Below are positions 19,137 through 26,837 of a stretch of DNA of 64,000 nucleotides, piece after piece. Positions within the stretch are counted from its first letter, which is position 1. Each line of letters opens with the position of its first letter. This DNA is from Pontibacter harenae (GTDB taxonomy: Bacteria > Bacteroidota > Bacteroidia > Cytophagales > Hymenobacteraceae). The position numbers and the translations under genes are program-made. Location of the stretch: NCBI RefSeq assembly GCF_020907245.1, contig NZ_JAJJWH010000021.1, forward strand, positions 1 to 64,000, read 5' to 3'. Below the pieces are notes generated by a model. The model was not told where the DNA came from and made no database searches. It saw nothing but the letters and a program-made list of their open reading frames with translations.

Positions 19137-19168
19137 AAGCCTTGCAGATTTATAATTCTGCAAGGCTT
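19137..19168 (-). terminator. Terminator of the integrated element's operon
   Basis: AAGCCTTGCAGA (19137-19148) pairs perfectly with TCTGCAAGGCTT (19157-19168) around an eight-base loop. It starts about 30 bases after the stop codon of the Toprim-like gene. On the minus strand a short T-rich run (CCTGTTTTAT) follows. It ends the minus-strand gene set 24909-19198. Confidence 0.7.
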
Positions 19169-19197
19169 TCATAGCATTAATATTTTCTGGATAAAGG

Positions 19198-20148
19198 CTA
19201 CAGATAGTCTGCAATGTCTTCGCCTGTTTCTATGGTCGGGTCTATATCATAAATTGTAGCTTTACAGCTAACATCAGTCAATACTTGCTTTGTTTTTAGT
19301 GCACCCGCTCTTCCTTGTTGGTGCATGTCTGGAATAATATAAACCAGTTTATGCTTTAGCACTTTTGCTTGTTCTCTGGTAAGCTTATTTGCTCCGCCAG
19401 TGGCTAACCAAACATATTGCGGAAACATAGTATAGCAAATAACAGCTGTCTTCTCACTTTCAACTAAGAATACAGGAGCGTCCTTTTGATAAAGAGATAA
19501 TTGAAATTCTCCAAATAGACAGTATAAGTACCCTTCCGCATTCTTATAGTGCAGGGGAGAGCAGAGGCCTTTGTACTTGTCTTCTTCCAACTTTACACGA
19601 TGGCCATCTGGTTTATAGAACATCCTTTTAAGTTTTCTGTAATTGTCGGATGCATCTTTATACCAAAACAGAGTACTACCTTGCCGACAGGTTCCAATGG
19701 AGAAGTAGTTTAAAAGCTTATTTACCTGCTCTGGGAACTTTGATTTCAACCATAAGGCGAAGTTGTTTTGATTATATCCTTTCAGCGTACCTGCTACTTC
19801 TGTGGGATCAATAAATTTTAGCTCTGGCTGAGGCTTAATGTGGATTTTAGACCAATCTGCTTCACAAAAGTCACTAGTGATTTTGTCTGGGTGAAAGGTA
19901 TTGCCACAGCTAAAGCAATGGCCTTTTTTGTCTTGAACTTGCCCATTGATCAGAAACGGAGCGAATTTGCCGTCGTGATTGCCACGACCGCACGGGCATA
20001 GTGGTGCCACCCTGTAGCGTTGTACAGGTTTAACAAACTCTAATGTCATGAATGTGTTTAAGTGTAGGGGAGACTTAAATTTCATTTTTTCCGTCACTTC
20101 GTCACTACTTATAAGTGTAGAGGGGCCGGTCCAGTGACCAAGTGACAA
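19198..20148 (-). CDS. Zinc-finger/Toprim primase-like protein (DUF6371 type)
   Basis: A 316-aa protein. A zinc-binding site of primase kind is made by Cys51, Cys53, Cys78 and Cys81 (CPCGRGN, then HCFSCG). A Toprim-like fold follows at about residues 225-300, with VFLVESEKTAVI, WLATGGAN and LVYIIPDMHQQGRAG. The combination matches mobile-element proteins that act in primer synthesis or DNA handling. It is the last gene of the element's operon, 26 bp after the helicase. The start could instead be Met34 (20049), since the first 33 residues look little like protein. An active primase centre is not proven. Confidence 0.65.
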   Translation of the reverse strand: MSLGHWTGPSTLISSDEVTEKMKFKSPLHLNTFMTLEFVKPVQRYRVAPLCPCGRGNHDGKFAPFLINGQVQDKKGHCFSCGNTFHPDKITSDFCEADWSKIHIKPQPELKFIDPTEVAGTLKGYNQNNFALWLKSKFPEQVNKLLNYFSIGTCRQGSTLFWYKDASDNYRKLKRMFYKPDGHRVKLEEDKYKGLCSPLHYKNAEGYLYCLFGEFQLSLYQKDAPVFLVESEKTAVICYTMFPQYVWLATGGANKLTREQAKVLKHKLVYIIPDMHQQGRAGALKTKQVLTDVSCKATIYDIDPTIETGEDIADYL

Positions 20149-20174
20149 GAAAGTATCAATAAAATTGAGGGGTG

Positions 20175-21743
20175 TTAAAACAGCATTTTAATGTATGAGA
20201 ATCCATTACGTAACTCAAAAGGAGCGTTTTTATCACCAGTGCTTTTTCCTGGAGCAGTAGCATCTCCTTGGCACAGGATCTTTTTGTGCTTAACATAAGC
20301 TCTTATCCACCCTTGGAATATTCTATTGTTAAAGTTTTGGTCTTTATAGAAGTCAGGATTCTGGGATAAGAACCTTTCTTTCAAAGCGCTTATTTCATAC
20401 TCCACGTTGTATTCAAGTGTCTCCATAAACGCTACAAATTCCTCGGAGGTACTTTGTAATAAGGCCCTCTCTTCATAATTCACACGAATTTCCTGTAGAC
20501 CTTTTTGTAGATAGAATTGAAGGCAGCCTAACATGAAGTTGTCAAAGCGGTTCCACTCCTCTTCATCCCACTCAAATAACGGCTTGCCAAACTCTTCTTT
20601 GGGCTTGGGGTTGTTGAGGTAATAGTCAGAGAATTCAACAATGTGTCTTCTGCGGTCATAGCTGTTACCATAGCCACCTATCACATAGTTTGTTGTAATT
20701 AACCATTTTGGAGAGTCTTCAAAAGGAATGGTAAACGCTGCTTGTCCTTTGCCTTCCACCGTTAAAGAGTTTGTTATGTTGGTAAAAATGTGTTCTAAAC
20801 TGAAGTTTTCCTGCACATCATCCAGTAGGCATATCTGCGTGTCTAAATTTATACCCTGGTAAGCAAAGGACTTATCAATTTTGTAGCCCTTGCCTCTATA
20901 CCAACTGTGCTTCATTTTTTCGATGCCTTTCGCCACCAAGCTTTTACAGGTGCCTCCATTCGCTTCGTCTTTCTGAGAAATCTGCTCATCCACGAAGATG
21001 ATAGCTTTTGTCAAAGCTTGATCCTTGTAGGAGTGGAGCAAGTAGCCTATGGCACTGCGCAAGCTTTCAAAACGCTTTTGGTCTTTGTTAGAGATGTTGA
21101 AGGCTAACTGGCCAAAGTCTCCAGTAGAGTTTGCCTCATTAAAAACAAAGTTTCTCGCCTTTTGCTGATTCTCCCAAATGTGCCCTTGAAGGTTACTATA
21201 ATCAGCACAGGTAACTGCATCTTTAGTAACTTTAACAAAGCAGTTTTGATAAAAGATAAAGCCTTCATCCTTGGTGTCTCGCAGGTATTTCGGCTTAAGT
21301 TCTTTTATGAAAGACAAGTTAGCCTCACTTAAATAAGTTGACGCAGCTTTATATACCTTCTCCAGTAAATCATAGCGTGTTACCCCGTTCTCTTCATCCA
21401 GATACATTGGCAGGCTTTCAATAAACTTTCGCACAAAGTCCTTAATATGATCTATGGTGACAGCTTTAATAATATTATTTTCTACCCTGACAAACAGCTT
21501 TAGCTTATCCTGGTAGAGCTTATGAAAACCATTCATCTCCAAAAAATTGATGAACAAGGCCTGCTTTAACTTGATATGTGGAGCTTTAGAGGTTATCTCC
21601 CAAAAGATTACATCTTTAGGTTCTTCCTGTAGGGGTTGCTGTTTTACTGTCTCTTCTAGTTTTTTGCTGATGAACAACTTATTTGATCGAGGCTCTTTGG
21701 ATAACCCGTATGTATGGATTGGCTGTGCTTGTGTTGGTTCCAT
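20175..21743 (-). CDS. Phage/plasmid-type SF3-like replicative helicase
   Basis: A 522-aa protein whose centre resembles D5-like superfamily 3 helicases. It has a Walker A region GGTCKS at residues 263-268, a Walker B ICLLDDV at about 304-310, a sensor-like WLITTNY at 347-353 and an arginine cluster RRR at 364-366. The N-terminal 200 residues lack a recognised domain but are where related proteins carry their primase part. The Walker A is odd: Cys266 stands where Gly is expected before the Lys. The next gene supplies a Toprim-like domain, so the two probably form a split primase-helicase for the element. The start codon is three bases after the stop of a 54-aa ORF. Confidence 0.7.
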   Translation of the reverse strand: MEPTQAQPIHTYGLSKEPRSNKLFISKKLEETVKQQPLQEEPKDVIFWEITSKAPHIKLKQALFINFLEMNGFHKLYQDKLKLFVRVENNIIKAVTIDHIKDFVRKFIESLPMYLDEENGVTRYDLLEKVYKAASTYLSEANLSFIKELKPKYLRDTKDEGFIFYQNCFVKVTKDAVTCADYSNLQGHIWENQQKARNFVFNEANSTGDFGQLAFNISNKDQKRFESLRSAIGYLLHSYKDQALTKAIIFVDEQISQKDEANGGTCKSLVAKGIEKMKHSWYRGKGYKIDKSFAYQGINLDTQICLLDDVQENFSLEHIFTNITNSLTVEGKGQAAFTIPFEDSPKWLITTNYVIGGYGNSYDRRRHIVEFSDYYLNNPKPKEEFGKPLFEWDEEEWNRFDNFMLGCLQFYLQKGLQEIRVNYEERALLQSTSEEFVAFMETLEYNVEYEISALKERFLSQNPDFYKDQNFNNRIFQGWIRAYVKHKKILCQGDATAPGKSTGDKNAPFELRNGFSYIKMLF

Positions 21744-21746
21744 GTT

Positions 21747-21911
21747 CTAGCAGCATATCAGGTGAAACTTGAACATGATTACCCAACTTGGCCATTGTGT
21801 TGCATGTTGGTAGATAACAGATAGGATTACCCAGGTGTCTTCTGTTACGTGTGCGTAGGCGAACTGTGCGATTTTATCCAGCACAAGAAGTTCAGTTAGT
21901 AACTTTTTCAT
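21747..21911 (-). CDS. Small 54-aa ORF in the element operon
   Basis: An ATG at 21911 opens a 54-codon frame beginning MKKLLTELLVLDKIAQFAYAHV and ending ICC at TAG 21749-21747. It fills the otherwise empty gap between the HTH gene (5 bp away) and the helicase (3 bp away), the spacing of a genuine operon member. The sequence mixes hydrophobic and aromatic residues with no recognised domain. It may be a short replication or regulatory factor, or a translational leader for the helicase. Confidence 0.5.
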   Translation of the reverse strand: MKKLLTELLVLDKIAQFAYAHVTEDTWVILSVIYQHATQWPSWVIMFKFHLICC

Positions 21912-21916
21912 AAAAC

Positions 21917-22261
21917 TTACTTCTTATATCTGCGGAAAGTACTTGCTTTAACATCAAGTTCTTGAGTGGTCAGTTTTCGGCCACCTTTAACCCATTCAGT
22001 CAATTCTGTTTTTGAGAAGTAAAGCCTGTTACCCTGCTTGTTTACAGGTATTTCTCTGCGTCGGACTTTGCCGTATAGGGTTTCCTTTTTTAAACCGAGA
22101 AAAGCAGCGGCTTCGTCAACGTTTAATAGTTGATCGGTTTCAGATTGTATATAGGGTACGTAGTTACTGCCAAAGTAGGCACTAAGTTCTTCTCTGAAAA
22201 TGTTCCTAATGTCAGGAACAGTTAGAAGGGTTAAAGCAATGTTTGATAAGTTGTGTTGCAT
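21917..22261 (-). CDS. AlpA/excisionase-like helix-turn-helix protein
   Basis: A 114-aa DNA-binding protein of the HTH_17 (MerR/AlpA-like) type. The core at residues about 45-95 reads LLNVDEAAAFLGLKKETLYGKVRRREIPVNKQGNRLYFSKTEL. In integrated elements such proteins act as recombination directionality factors or as activators of the integrase. The C-terminus is basic (RRYKK). It is encoded in the same operon as the integrase and helicase. An excisionase role is likely but not demonstrated. Confidence 0.8.
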   Translation of the reverse strand: MQHNLSNIALTLLTVPDIRNIFREELSAYFGSNYVPYIQSETDQLLNVDEAAAFLGLKKETLYGKVRRREIPVNKQGNRLYFSKTELTEWVKGGRKLTTQELDVKASTFRRYKK

Positions 22262-22352
22262 TTTTCTTTTTTAGTTATTGGATGATGCAAAACTGTATCA
22301 AAAATCAGCGAAAACTCCATGAACTCTGACTAGTCTATAGTTGTCAGAGTTG

Positions 22353-23204
22353 TCAGCGTAAATTTGTTTTCATTTCCAAAACCATTCCTCTCAGCTCCAT
22401 TCTGTATTGATTCGCACGACCACTTATAGAATAAAGTGTGCTTCTCGCAATATTAAGTCCAGGGAATTTTTTATTTAAAAATTGCGCAAGAAGATACGCA
22501 TTGTGTATTGGTTTAATAATTTTAGCTTTTTCAAGTTCCTCTTGCCATACAGAAATAACACCTTTTAATTTGCCGATATAGAAGTTGTTTTCATCTACAG
22601 CCGCGGGCTCTATTTTCCGTAAGATGTTTAAACTTGCTTCAATGTATCTGCTGTCATAAAATAAATCTTCAAACTTTGTAAAGATATTAGGACCTTTAAG
22701 TGCTTCATTTTCTGAGTTACTTTGCTGGTCAAGTGCGATAAAATCAGGAAGGAAGAAGTCAGGATTTTGAACAACTATACACCAGGCTTTGTACAATTTA
22801 CCAACTTGTTTGCCATAGTGATACATATATTCTGATAGGTAAGCCTGTTCTTCCTCTTTATCATCCGATTTAACGTTAGGAAATAAGTATATTTCTTGTG
22901 TAACCTCATTTATGATAAGCTCTTTTCTGTTATCAGGTGTGTCTATAAAGGGTATGAAATCATGTCTCATACCTTCCAAGACACCTTCCGAATATTTAGT
23001 AAAGAAAGGTATTATATGACTACCAGTTCTGTTCCTATGCTCATCATAAGCCTCATTTAATATTCGTATTAGCTTACCATCTTCAATACGCTTACCATGA
23101 AATATTAATTCTCCATAGGCACGTGTCACCCTTTTATGAATTGCTGCTGGTAGTGGTTTTGCCCTTGGAAGTAGAGTTTCGAACGGGTTTGATGTTATGG
23201 ACAT
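22353..23204 (-). CDS. Unknown mobile-element protein
   Basis: A 283-aa protein with no recognised catalytic motif. The N-terminal half is charged and helical (AYGELIFHGKRIEDGKLIR). The last 75 residues (GKLKGVISVWQEELEKAKI, then ARSTLYSISGRANQYR) look like a compact helical domain with a possible HTH. It lies 9 bp downstream of the integrase and in the same direction, so it belongs to the element. A link to element maintenance or DNA binding is a guess. Confidence 0.7.
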   Translation of the reverse strand: MSITSNPFETLLPRAKPLPAAIHKRVTRAYGELIFHGKRIEDGKLIRILNEAYDEHRNRTGSHIIPFFTKYSEGVLEGMRHDFIPFIDTPDNRKELIINEVTQEIYLFPNVKSDDKEEEQAYLSEYMYHYGKQVGKLYKAWCIVVQNPDFFLPDFIALDQQSNSENEALKGPNIFTKFEDLFYDSRYIEASLNILRKIEPAAVDENNFYIGKLKGVISVWQEELEKAKIIKPIHNAYLLAQFLNKKFPGLNIARSTLYSISGRANQYRMELRGMVLEMKTNLR

Positions 23205-23213
23205 ATAAAAAGT

Positions 23214-24335
23214 TTATAGTTCAAGCTTTATTCTGTCAGCTGCCTCTCTTTTAGCCTTATCTACTACTTTGGCATATATTTGTGTAGTTTTTAGTTCTCG
23301 ATGGCCTAAAAGCTTCGAAACAATGTAAATGTCAGTACCTAATGATAATTGTAAGGTTGCATAAGTGTGCCTAAAGCAATGGAATGTGATGTTCTTGTTT
23401 ATTGAAGCCTTCTTTATCCAGTCCTTCAGAATCTTATTGTTAGATGCAGAATACTCTAAACCTTTGAACACAAGATCTGTTGGTTCGCCTCGCTCACCTG
23501 TTAATTTCATAGCATTTTCAGGAATGGGTAACACCTCTACTCCCTTTGTCTTTTGCTGCCTAAACTGGATATAATATCCCTCCGCATTACTTTGCTGTAG
23601 TTCAGACCATAATAGCTTTTGAATATCAGAGAATCTTAAGCCAGTTAAAGCTGAAAATATTGCAGCTCGTTTCATGATTGGCAATTCACACTCTGTGTTA
23701 TAAAGCTTTTGCAACTCTTCTAAAGTAAGATACTCTCGGTGAGTATCTTCTGGTTTAATACTTTGTACATTTACATTTAAGTCAGATTGCAAATATCCAT
23801 CCTTATAAGCTTGCTTTAGGGTTGCTTTGAACTTGTTGAAGTAAGAAACAGCAGAGTTTCTTGATAAAGGTTTCTTTTCTTTGCTACGCTGACTTGGAGC
23901 AGTCAACAGAAAGTTCCGATACTCATTACAGAGGTTACTATTAAGTTCTGATATTTTTAACCCTTCGTTAAAGAACTCCTCGATATAGTAGATTGAGCTA
24001 CTCCAATTGTCGCTGTTTGATCCTGTTCGCTTTTTTGCCTCCCCTTTATAATAATCTATAAATTGTGTGCTTAGTTTCTTTTTATGGAGAAAACCATACT
24101 GGCCATTCTGCACTTCAAGTTGGCGTTTTGCTCTTATGTTTTCTGCAAGTGCTTTTGTCTCCTTATTATGCTCTTTATCAAGCGAAGCCTTTGGTTTATC
24201 TAAAATATAGAGTCCTAGAAACTCACGGCGTGTAAGTTTTCCTGTTTCTGGATGCGGTATAGGAGGGTAATAATCTAAGTACAGCGTTTGACGGCCTTGC
24301 GATATTGGCTTACCTCTTAACTTAACCTTTGTCAT
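23214..24335 (-). CDS. Tyrosine recombinase/integrase
   Basis: A 373-aa integrase. An N-terminal arm-binding region (about 1-85) is followed by a SAM-like core-binding domain (about 88-190) and the catalytic domain. Catalytic residues are visible: Arg234 in TGLRFSDIQ, Lys264 in QQKTKG, His319 and Arg322 in [10 protein letters not shown], His345 in [10 protein letters not shown] and nucleophile Tyr354 in TQIYAKVV. The full set and full length predict an active enzyme. It overlaps the upstream zinc/HTH gene by 14 bp, so the two are translationally coupled. Candidate target sites are the TGAGGTACAAATA repeats 650 bp upstream of its start. Confidence 0.93.
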   Translation of the reverse strand: MTKVKLRGKPISQGRQTLYLDYYPPIPHPETGKLTRREFLGLYILDKPKASLDKEHNKETKALAENIRAKRQLEVQNGQYGFLHKKKLSTQFIDYYKGEAKKRTGSNSDNWSSSIYYIEEFFNEGLKISELNSNLCNEYRNFLLTAPSQRSKEKKPLSRNSAVSYFNKFKATLKQAYKDGYLQSDLNVNVQSIKPEDTHREYLTLEELQKLYNTECELPIMKRAAIFSALTGLRFSDIQKLLWSELQQSNAEGYYIQFRQQKTKGVEVLPIPENAMKLTGERGEPTDLVFKGLEYSASNNKILKDWIKKASINKNITFHCFRHTYATLQLSLGTDIYIVSKLLGHRELKTTQIYAKVVDKAKREAADRIKLEL

Positions 24336-24909
24336 TTGATAGTGCTGCTGTTGGTTTTAGAATGCTGTCAATCTTAGATTTTTGTACATAAGCGTAAATC
24401 CCTTTCTTCTGCTTAGGAACTTGATTTCGTATAATCAGCTCATGAAGCGCTTTAGCTGAAATATTGTAAATGCTTTGTACCTCTGAAAGGGTATAGCAAT
24501 CATCTATTGAGATTTGTTCATTGTCTGACTTAATTTTATTTGTTACCAGAGGCTGGCTTTGCTCGAAAAGCTTATCAAGATTAGCTCGCTTTAAAATAGT
24601 CCGTTTGCCAACTTTTACAGCGACCAGCTCATTTGCCCTTATAGCTCTCCAAATAGTCCACCGGCTAAGGCCTAATAGTTGACAAGCCTCTGATATACTC
24701 AAAAACTCTTTTGCCCCCAGTTCTACAAGAGGCTTCAGTTTAACAGCTTTAGTTTGTTCGTTACTTGCTTCAATCTTTGTTTTTTTCTGCCTCGCTTTAT
24801 AGGCTCGCTTTGCACAGTTGTCGCTGCAGTATTGTGTTACTGTTGTTTTAGCAATAAAGTCGCTACCGCAGTGTTGGCAGACTCTTTCTATTCTTATGTT
24901 AGAACTCAT
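24322..24909 (-). CDS. Zinc-finger and helix-turn-helix DNA-binding protein
   Basis: A 195-aa protein with an N-terminal four-cysteine zinc finger (CQHCGSDF, then [15 protein letters not shown]). A first HTH_17-type domain lies at about residues 68-115 ([32 protein letters not shown]). A second HTH-like region at about 135-185 reads [27 protein letters not shown]. It is the first gene of the element and overlaps the integrase by 14 bp. Six phased 10-bp repeats overlap its start codon, which suggests it binds its own leader. It could be an accessory factor for recombination or the element's master regulator. Confidence 0.82.
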   Translation of the reverse strand: MSSNIRIERVCQHCGSDFIAKTTVTQYCSDNCAKRAYKARQKKTKIEASNEQTKAVKLKPLVELGAKEFLSISEACQLLGLSRWTIWRAIRANELVAVKVGKRTILKRANLDKLFEQSQPLVTNKIKSDNEQISIDDCYTLSEVQSIYNISAKALHELIIRNQVPKQKKGIYAYVQKSKIDSILKPTAALSNDKG

Positions 24910-24966
24910 GTTGCTGATTGTTGCTTTATGTTGCTAAATGTAGCTACATGTTGCTATATGTTGCAA
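24907..24966. repeat. Six tandem 10-bp repeats over the first gene's start codon
   Basis: On the minus strand the unit is AGCAACAT plus two variable bases, six times with an exact 10-bp period and few mismatches (one copy AGCTACAT, one AGCAACAA). The copy nearest the gene contains the ATG of the zinc/HTH protein. A period of one helical turn places every unit on the same face of the DNA. This fits cooperative protein binding, as in operators, arm-type recombinase sites or origin iterons. Confidence 0.75.
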
Positions 24967-24986
24967 AGTTTCACCAAAAAAAATAA

Positions 24987-25020
24987 TTGAGGTACAAATA
25001 AATGGAGTGAGGTACAAATA
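24987..25020. repeat. Paired TGAGGTACAAATA repeats, candidate attachment site
   Basis: Two direct copies of TGAGGTACAAATA start at 24988 and 25008, 20 bp apart. The first is part of a 15-bp match to 941-955. They lie between the integrase module and the mnmE terminator, exactly at the expected element edge. An att core or integrase arm site is inferred. Confidence 0.5.
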
Positions 25021-25074
25021 CAGTTATAATGAATGCCTAATTTAGGATTACCAAATATGCACTTTAAGCACTAA

Positions 25075-25107
25075 AAAAGCCCCTATAATTGATTTATAGG
25101 GGCTTTT
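25075..25107 (-). terminator. mnmE terminator
   Basis: AAAAGCCCCTATAA (25075-25088) and TTATAGGGGCTTTT (25094-25107) form a 14-bp perfect stem with a five-base loop. On the minus strand it runs into TTTTTTAG, a standard intrinsic terminator about 35 bases after the mnmE stop codon. Confidence 0.88.
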
Positions 25108-25140
25108 AGTATATATTTAATATGTATTAGTTGTGACCGT

Positions 25141-26520
25141 CTATTTTCCGATGCAGAATTTAGTAAAAATATTATCCAGCAGATCATCTGTAGTAATCTC
25201 TCCAGTTATCTCACCTAAACTATAAAGCGCTCTGCGGATATCGGCGGCTACGAGATCGTTGCTGATGCCGAGGTCTAGTCCGTTCAACACATCATCCAAA
25301 GCTGCGTAGGTTTTGTTCAGGCTGTCGACGTGGCGGAGGTTCGTGACGATGGTTTGGTTTTGGGTGTTGAGTTTGCCCAAGTTTACTTTCTCTACCAATG
25401 CTTGCTTTAACTCGTCCAGGTTGGCTCCTTCGGCAGCGGAAATAGGCACTAAGCCTTCTATACTTTCGAATCGCTGTAGTTTCTCGGGAGATGCCTGGTC
25501 TATTTTGTTGGCTACGGCAATTAGGGGCAGTTTCTTCGGGTTCAGCCTATCCAGTTCAGCTTGTACCTGCACAGCAGTTACTTCTGTGATGTCGAATAGG
25601 TAAATGATCAGCGAGGACTGGCTGAGCTTCTGCATGGTACGTTCTACACCGATGGCCTCTACTTTGTCTGTTGTTTCGCGTAGTCCGGCAGTGTCAATAA
25701 AGCGGAAGGTGATGCCTTCGATGTTGATTTCGTCTTCGATAAAGTCGCGGGTGGTGCCAGGCACATCCGATACAATGGCTTTCTCCTCGTTCAGTAGCTT
25801 GTTCAGCAACGTAGACTTACCTGCATTCGGGTTGCCCACGATGACTGTCGGTATACCATTTTTGATGACATTACCCAGCTCGAAAGACTTGAGCAGGTCG
25901 CGGATGATGCGCTGAATGTTGGAGATGAGCTGGCGAAGCTGGTCACGGTCTGCAAACTCTATGTCTTCCTCGCCGAAGTCCAGTTCCAATTCTATCATGG
26001 AGGCAAAATGCACCAGTTCGGCCCGCAGGCGCTTAATCTCCTGCGAAAAGCCGCCACGCATCTGCTTCATAGCCACCTCATGCGAGAGGGCAGAGTCGGA
26101 GGAGATAAGATCGGCCACGGCTTCAGCTTGGGCTAGGTCGAACTGTCCGTTCAGGAAAGCACGCTTCGTAAATTCTCCTGCGTTGGCCAGGCGTGCTCCT
26201 TTTTTCAGCAAGAGCTGCATGATCTGCTGCACAATGAAGTCGGAGCCGTGGCAGGAAATTTCTACCACATTTTCTTTCGTGTAAGAATGCGGCGCTACAA
26301 ACAACGACACCAGCACCTCGTCCAACACCTTTTCGTTATCGCGGATGGTGCCGAAATGCAGGGTATGGCTGGCTTGTTGTGTAAGGTCTTTGCCTTTGAA
26401 AACACTGTTGGTAATAGTGATAGCCTCTGGACCTGAAAGCCTGATAACGGCTATGGCACCCACGCCAGGCGCTGTGGCTACGGCTACAATGGTATCGGTA
26501 TTGAAATAAGTATTTTGCAA
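25141..26520 (-). CDS. mnmE: tRNA modification GTPase MnmE
   Basis: A 459-aa protein of normal family length. With MnmG it makes the 5-carboxymethylaminomethyl modification on the wobble uridine of certain tRNAs. The N-terminal folate-binding domain starts DTIVAVATAPGVGAIAVIRLSG. The G domain has G1 GNPNAGKST, a switch DVPGTTRDFI, DTAGLRET and NKID. The C-terminus ends in the conserved CIGK, whose Cys is catalytically important. A TAnnTTTG box lies 27 bp upstream and an intact terminator follows. The adjacent element lies beyond that terminator, so the gene itself is not interrupted. Confidence 0.97.
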   Translation of the reverse strand: MQNTYFNTDTIVAVATAPGVGAIAVIRLSGPEAITITNSVFKGKDLTQQASHTLHFGTIRDNEKVLDEVLVSLFVAPHSYTKENVVEISCHGSDFIVQQIMQLLLKKGARLANAGEFTKRAFLNGQFDLAQAEAVADLISSDSALSHEVAMKQMRGGFSQEIKRLRAELVHFASMIELELDFGEEDIEFADRDQLRQLISNIQRIIRDLLKSFELGNVIKNGIPTVIVGNPNAGKSTLLNKLLNEEKAIVSDVPGTTRDFIEDEINIEGITFRFIDTAGLRETTDKVEAIGVERTMQKLSQSSLIIYLFDITEVTAVQVQAELDRLNPKKLPLIAVANKIDQASPEKLQRFESIEGLVPISAAEGANLDELKQALVEKVNLGKLNTQNQTIVTNLRHVDSLNKTYAALDDVLNGLDLGISNDLVAADIRRALYSLGEITGEITTDDLLDNIFTKFCIGK

Positions 26521-26546
26521 GGTAGTGAAGTCTTGTTTTGGTACTG

Positions 26547-26554
26547 CAAAGGTA
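26547..26554 (-). promoter_or_regulatory. mnmE promoter -7 box
   Basis: The minus strand reads TACCTTTG, a full match to TAnnTTTG, 27 bp before the mnmE ATG. The -33 region is not distinctive. Confidence 0.6.
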
Positions 26555-26837
26555 GTGGTTTTAAGCGAGGAGTGGTAGGGGCGGAGTGGAGGTTGTGCAA
26601 ACTGCAGTTTTTAACAGCTACCTTCGTTTAGGCAAATTTAACGATAGAGCTGCAGACTACGCTAGCTCTAAACTTCTACATAAAAATAAGTCTTCATTTC
26701 TGCTTTCATGGCCTGTAATGAAGTACAGTAGACCTACGCAAGTTGAAAACTTGCTTCATTTCCACCACAAGTTTAAAACTTGCGGGAGTAAGTAAAGTAC
26801 AGGTAGTTTAGTTCCCACTCATGTTCTTAGGAGAGGC
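26555..26837. other. Intergenic region between mnmE promoter and thioredoxin-like gene
   Basis: No gene is seen. Its main content is a set of nested GCAAGTT/AACTTGC palindromes (26737-26784), which lie downstream of the minus-strand thioredoxin-like gene. Confidence 0.5.
26737..26784. repeat. Nested palindromes, REP-like
   Basis: CGCAAGTT at 26737-26744 pairs with AACTTGCG at 26777-26784. Each arm also folds on itself: GCAAGTTgaaAACTTGC, and CAAGTTT followed by AAACTTG. Paired hairpins of this kind resemble REP sequences. They differ in sequence from the RAYT palindromes in this window. Confidence 0.6.

Larger units (their letters stand above)
19137..25020. mobile_element. Integrated satellite-like element (integrase plus replication module)
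   Basis: A compact block of co-directional minus-strand genes: a zinc/HTH regulator, a tyrosine integrase, an unknown 283-aa protein, an AlpA-like HTH protein, a 54-aa ORF, an SF3-like helicase and a zinc/Toprim primase-like protein. Gaps are small (-14, 9, 91, 5, 3 and 26 bp) and a hairpin ends the operon. It sits directly beyond the mnmE terminator, whose integrity marks the right boundary near 25020. No relaxase, type IV secretion, capsid or terminase gene is visible. That argues against an ICE or prophage and favours a phage-satellite-like or replicating genomic island. The left boundary is unresolved: about 19.1 kb, about 18 kb, or as far as 941. Confidence 0.65.

Noticed and set aside
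24907..24966. 10-bp repeat array as a CRISPR array
   Set aside because: Units are 10 bp with no spacers, and no cas gene is present.
19137..25020. Element as an ICE or a full prophage
   Set aside because: No relaxase, coupling protein, type IV secretion, terminase, capsid or tail gene is visible.
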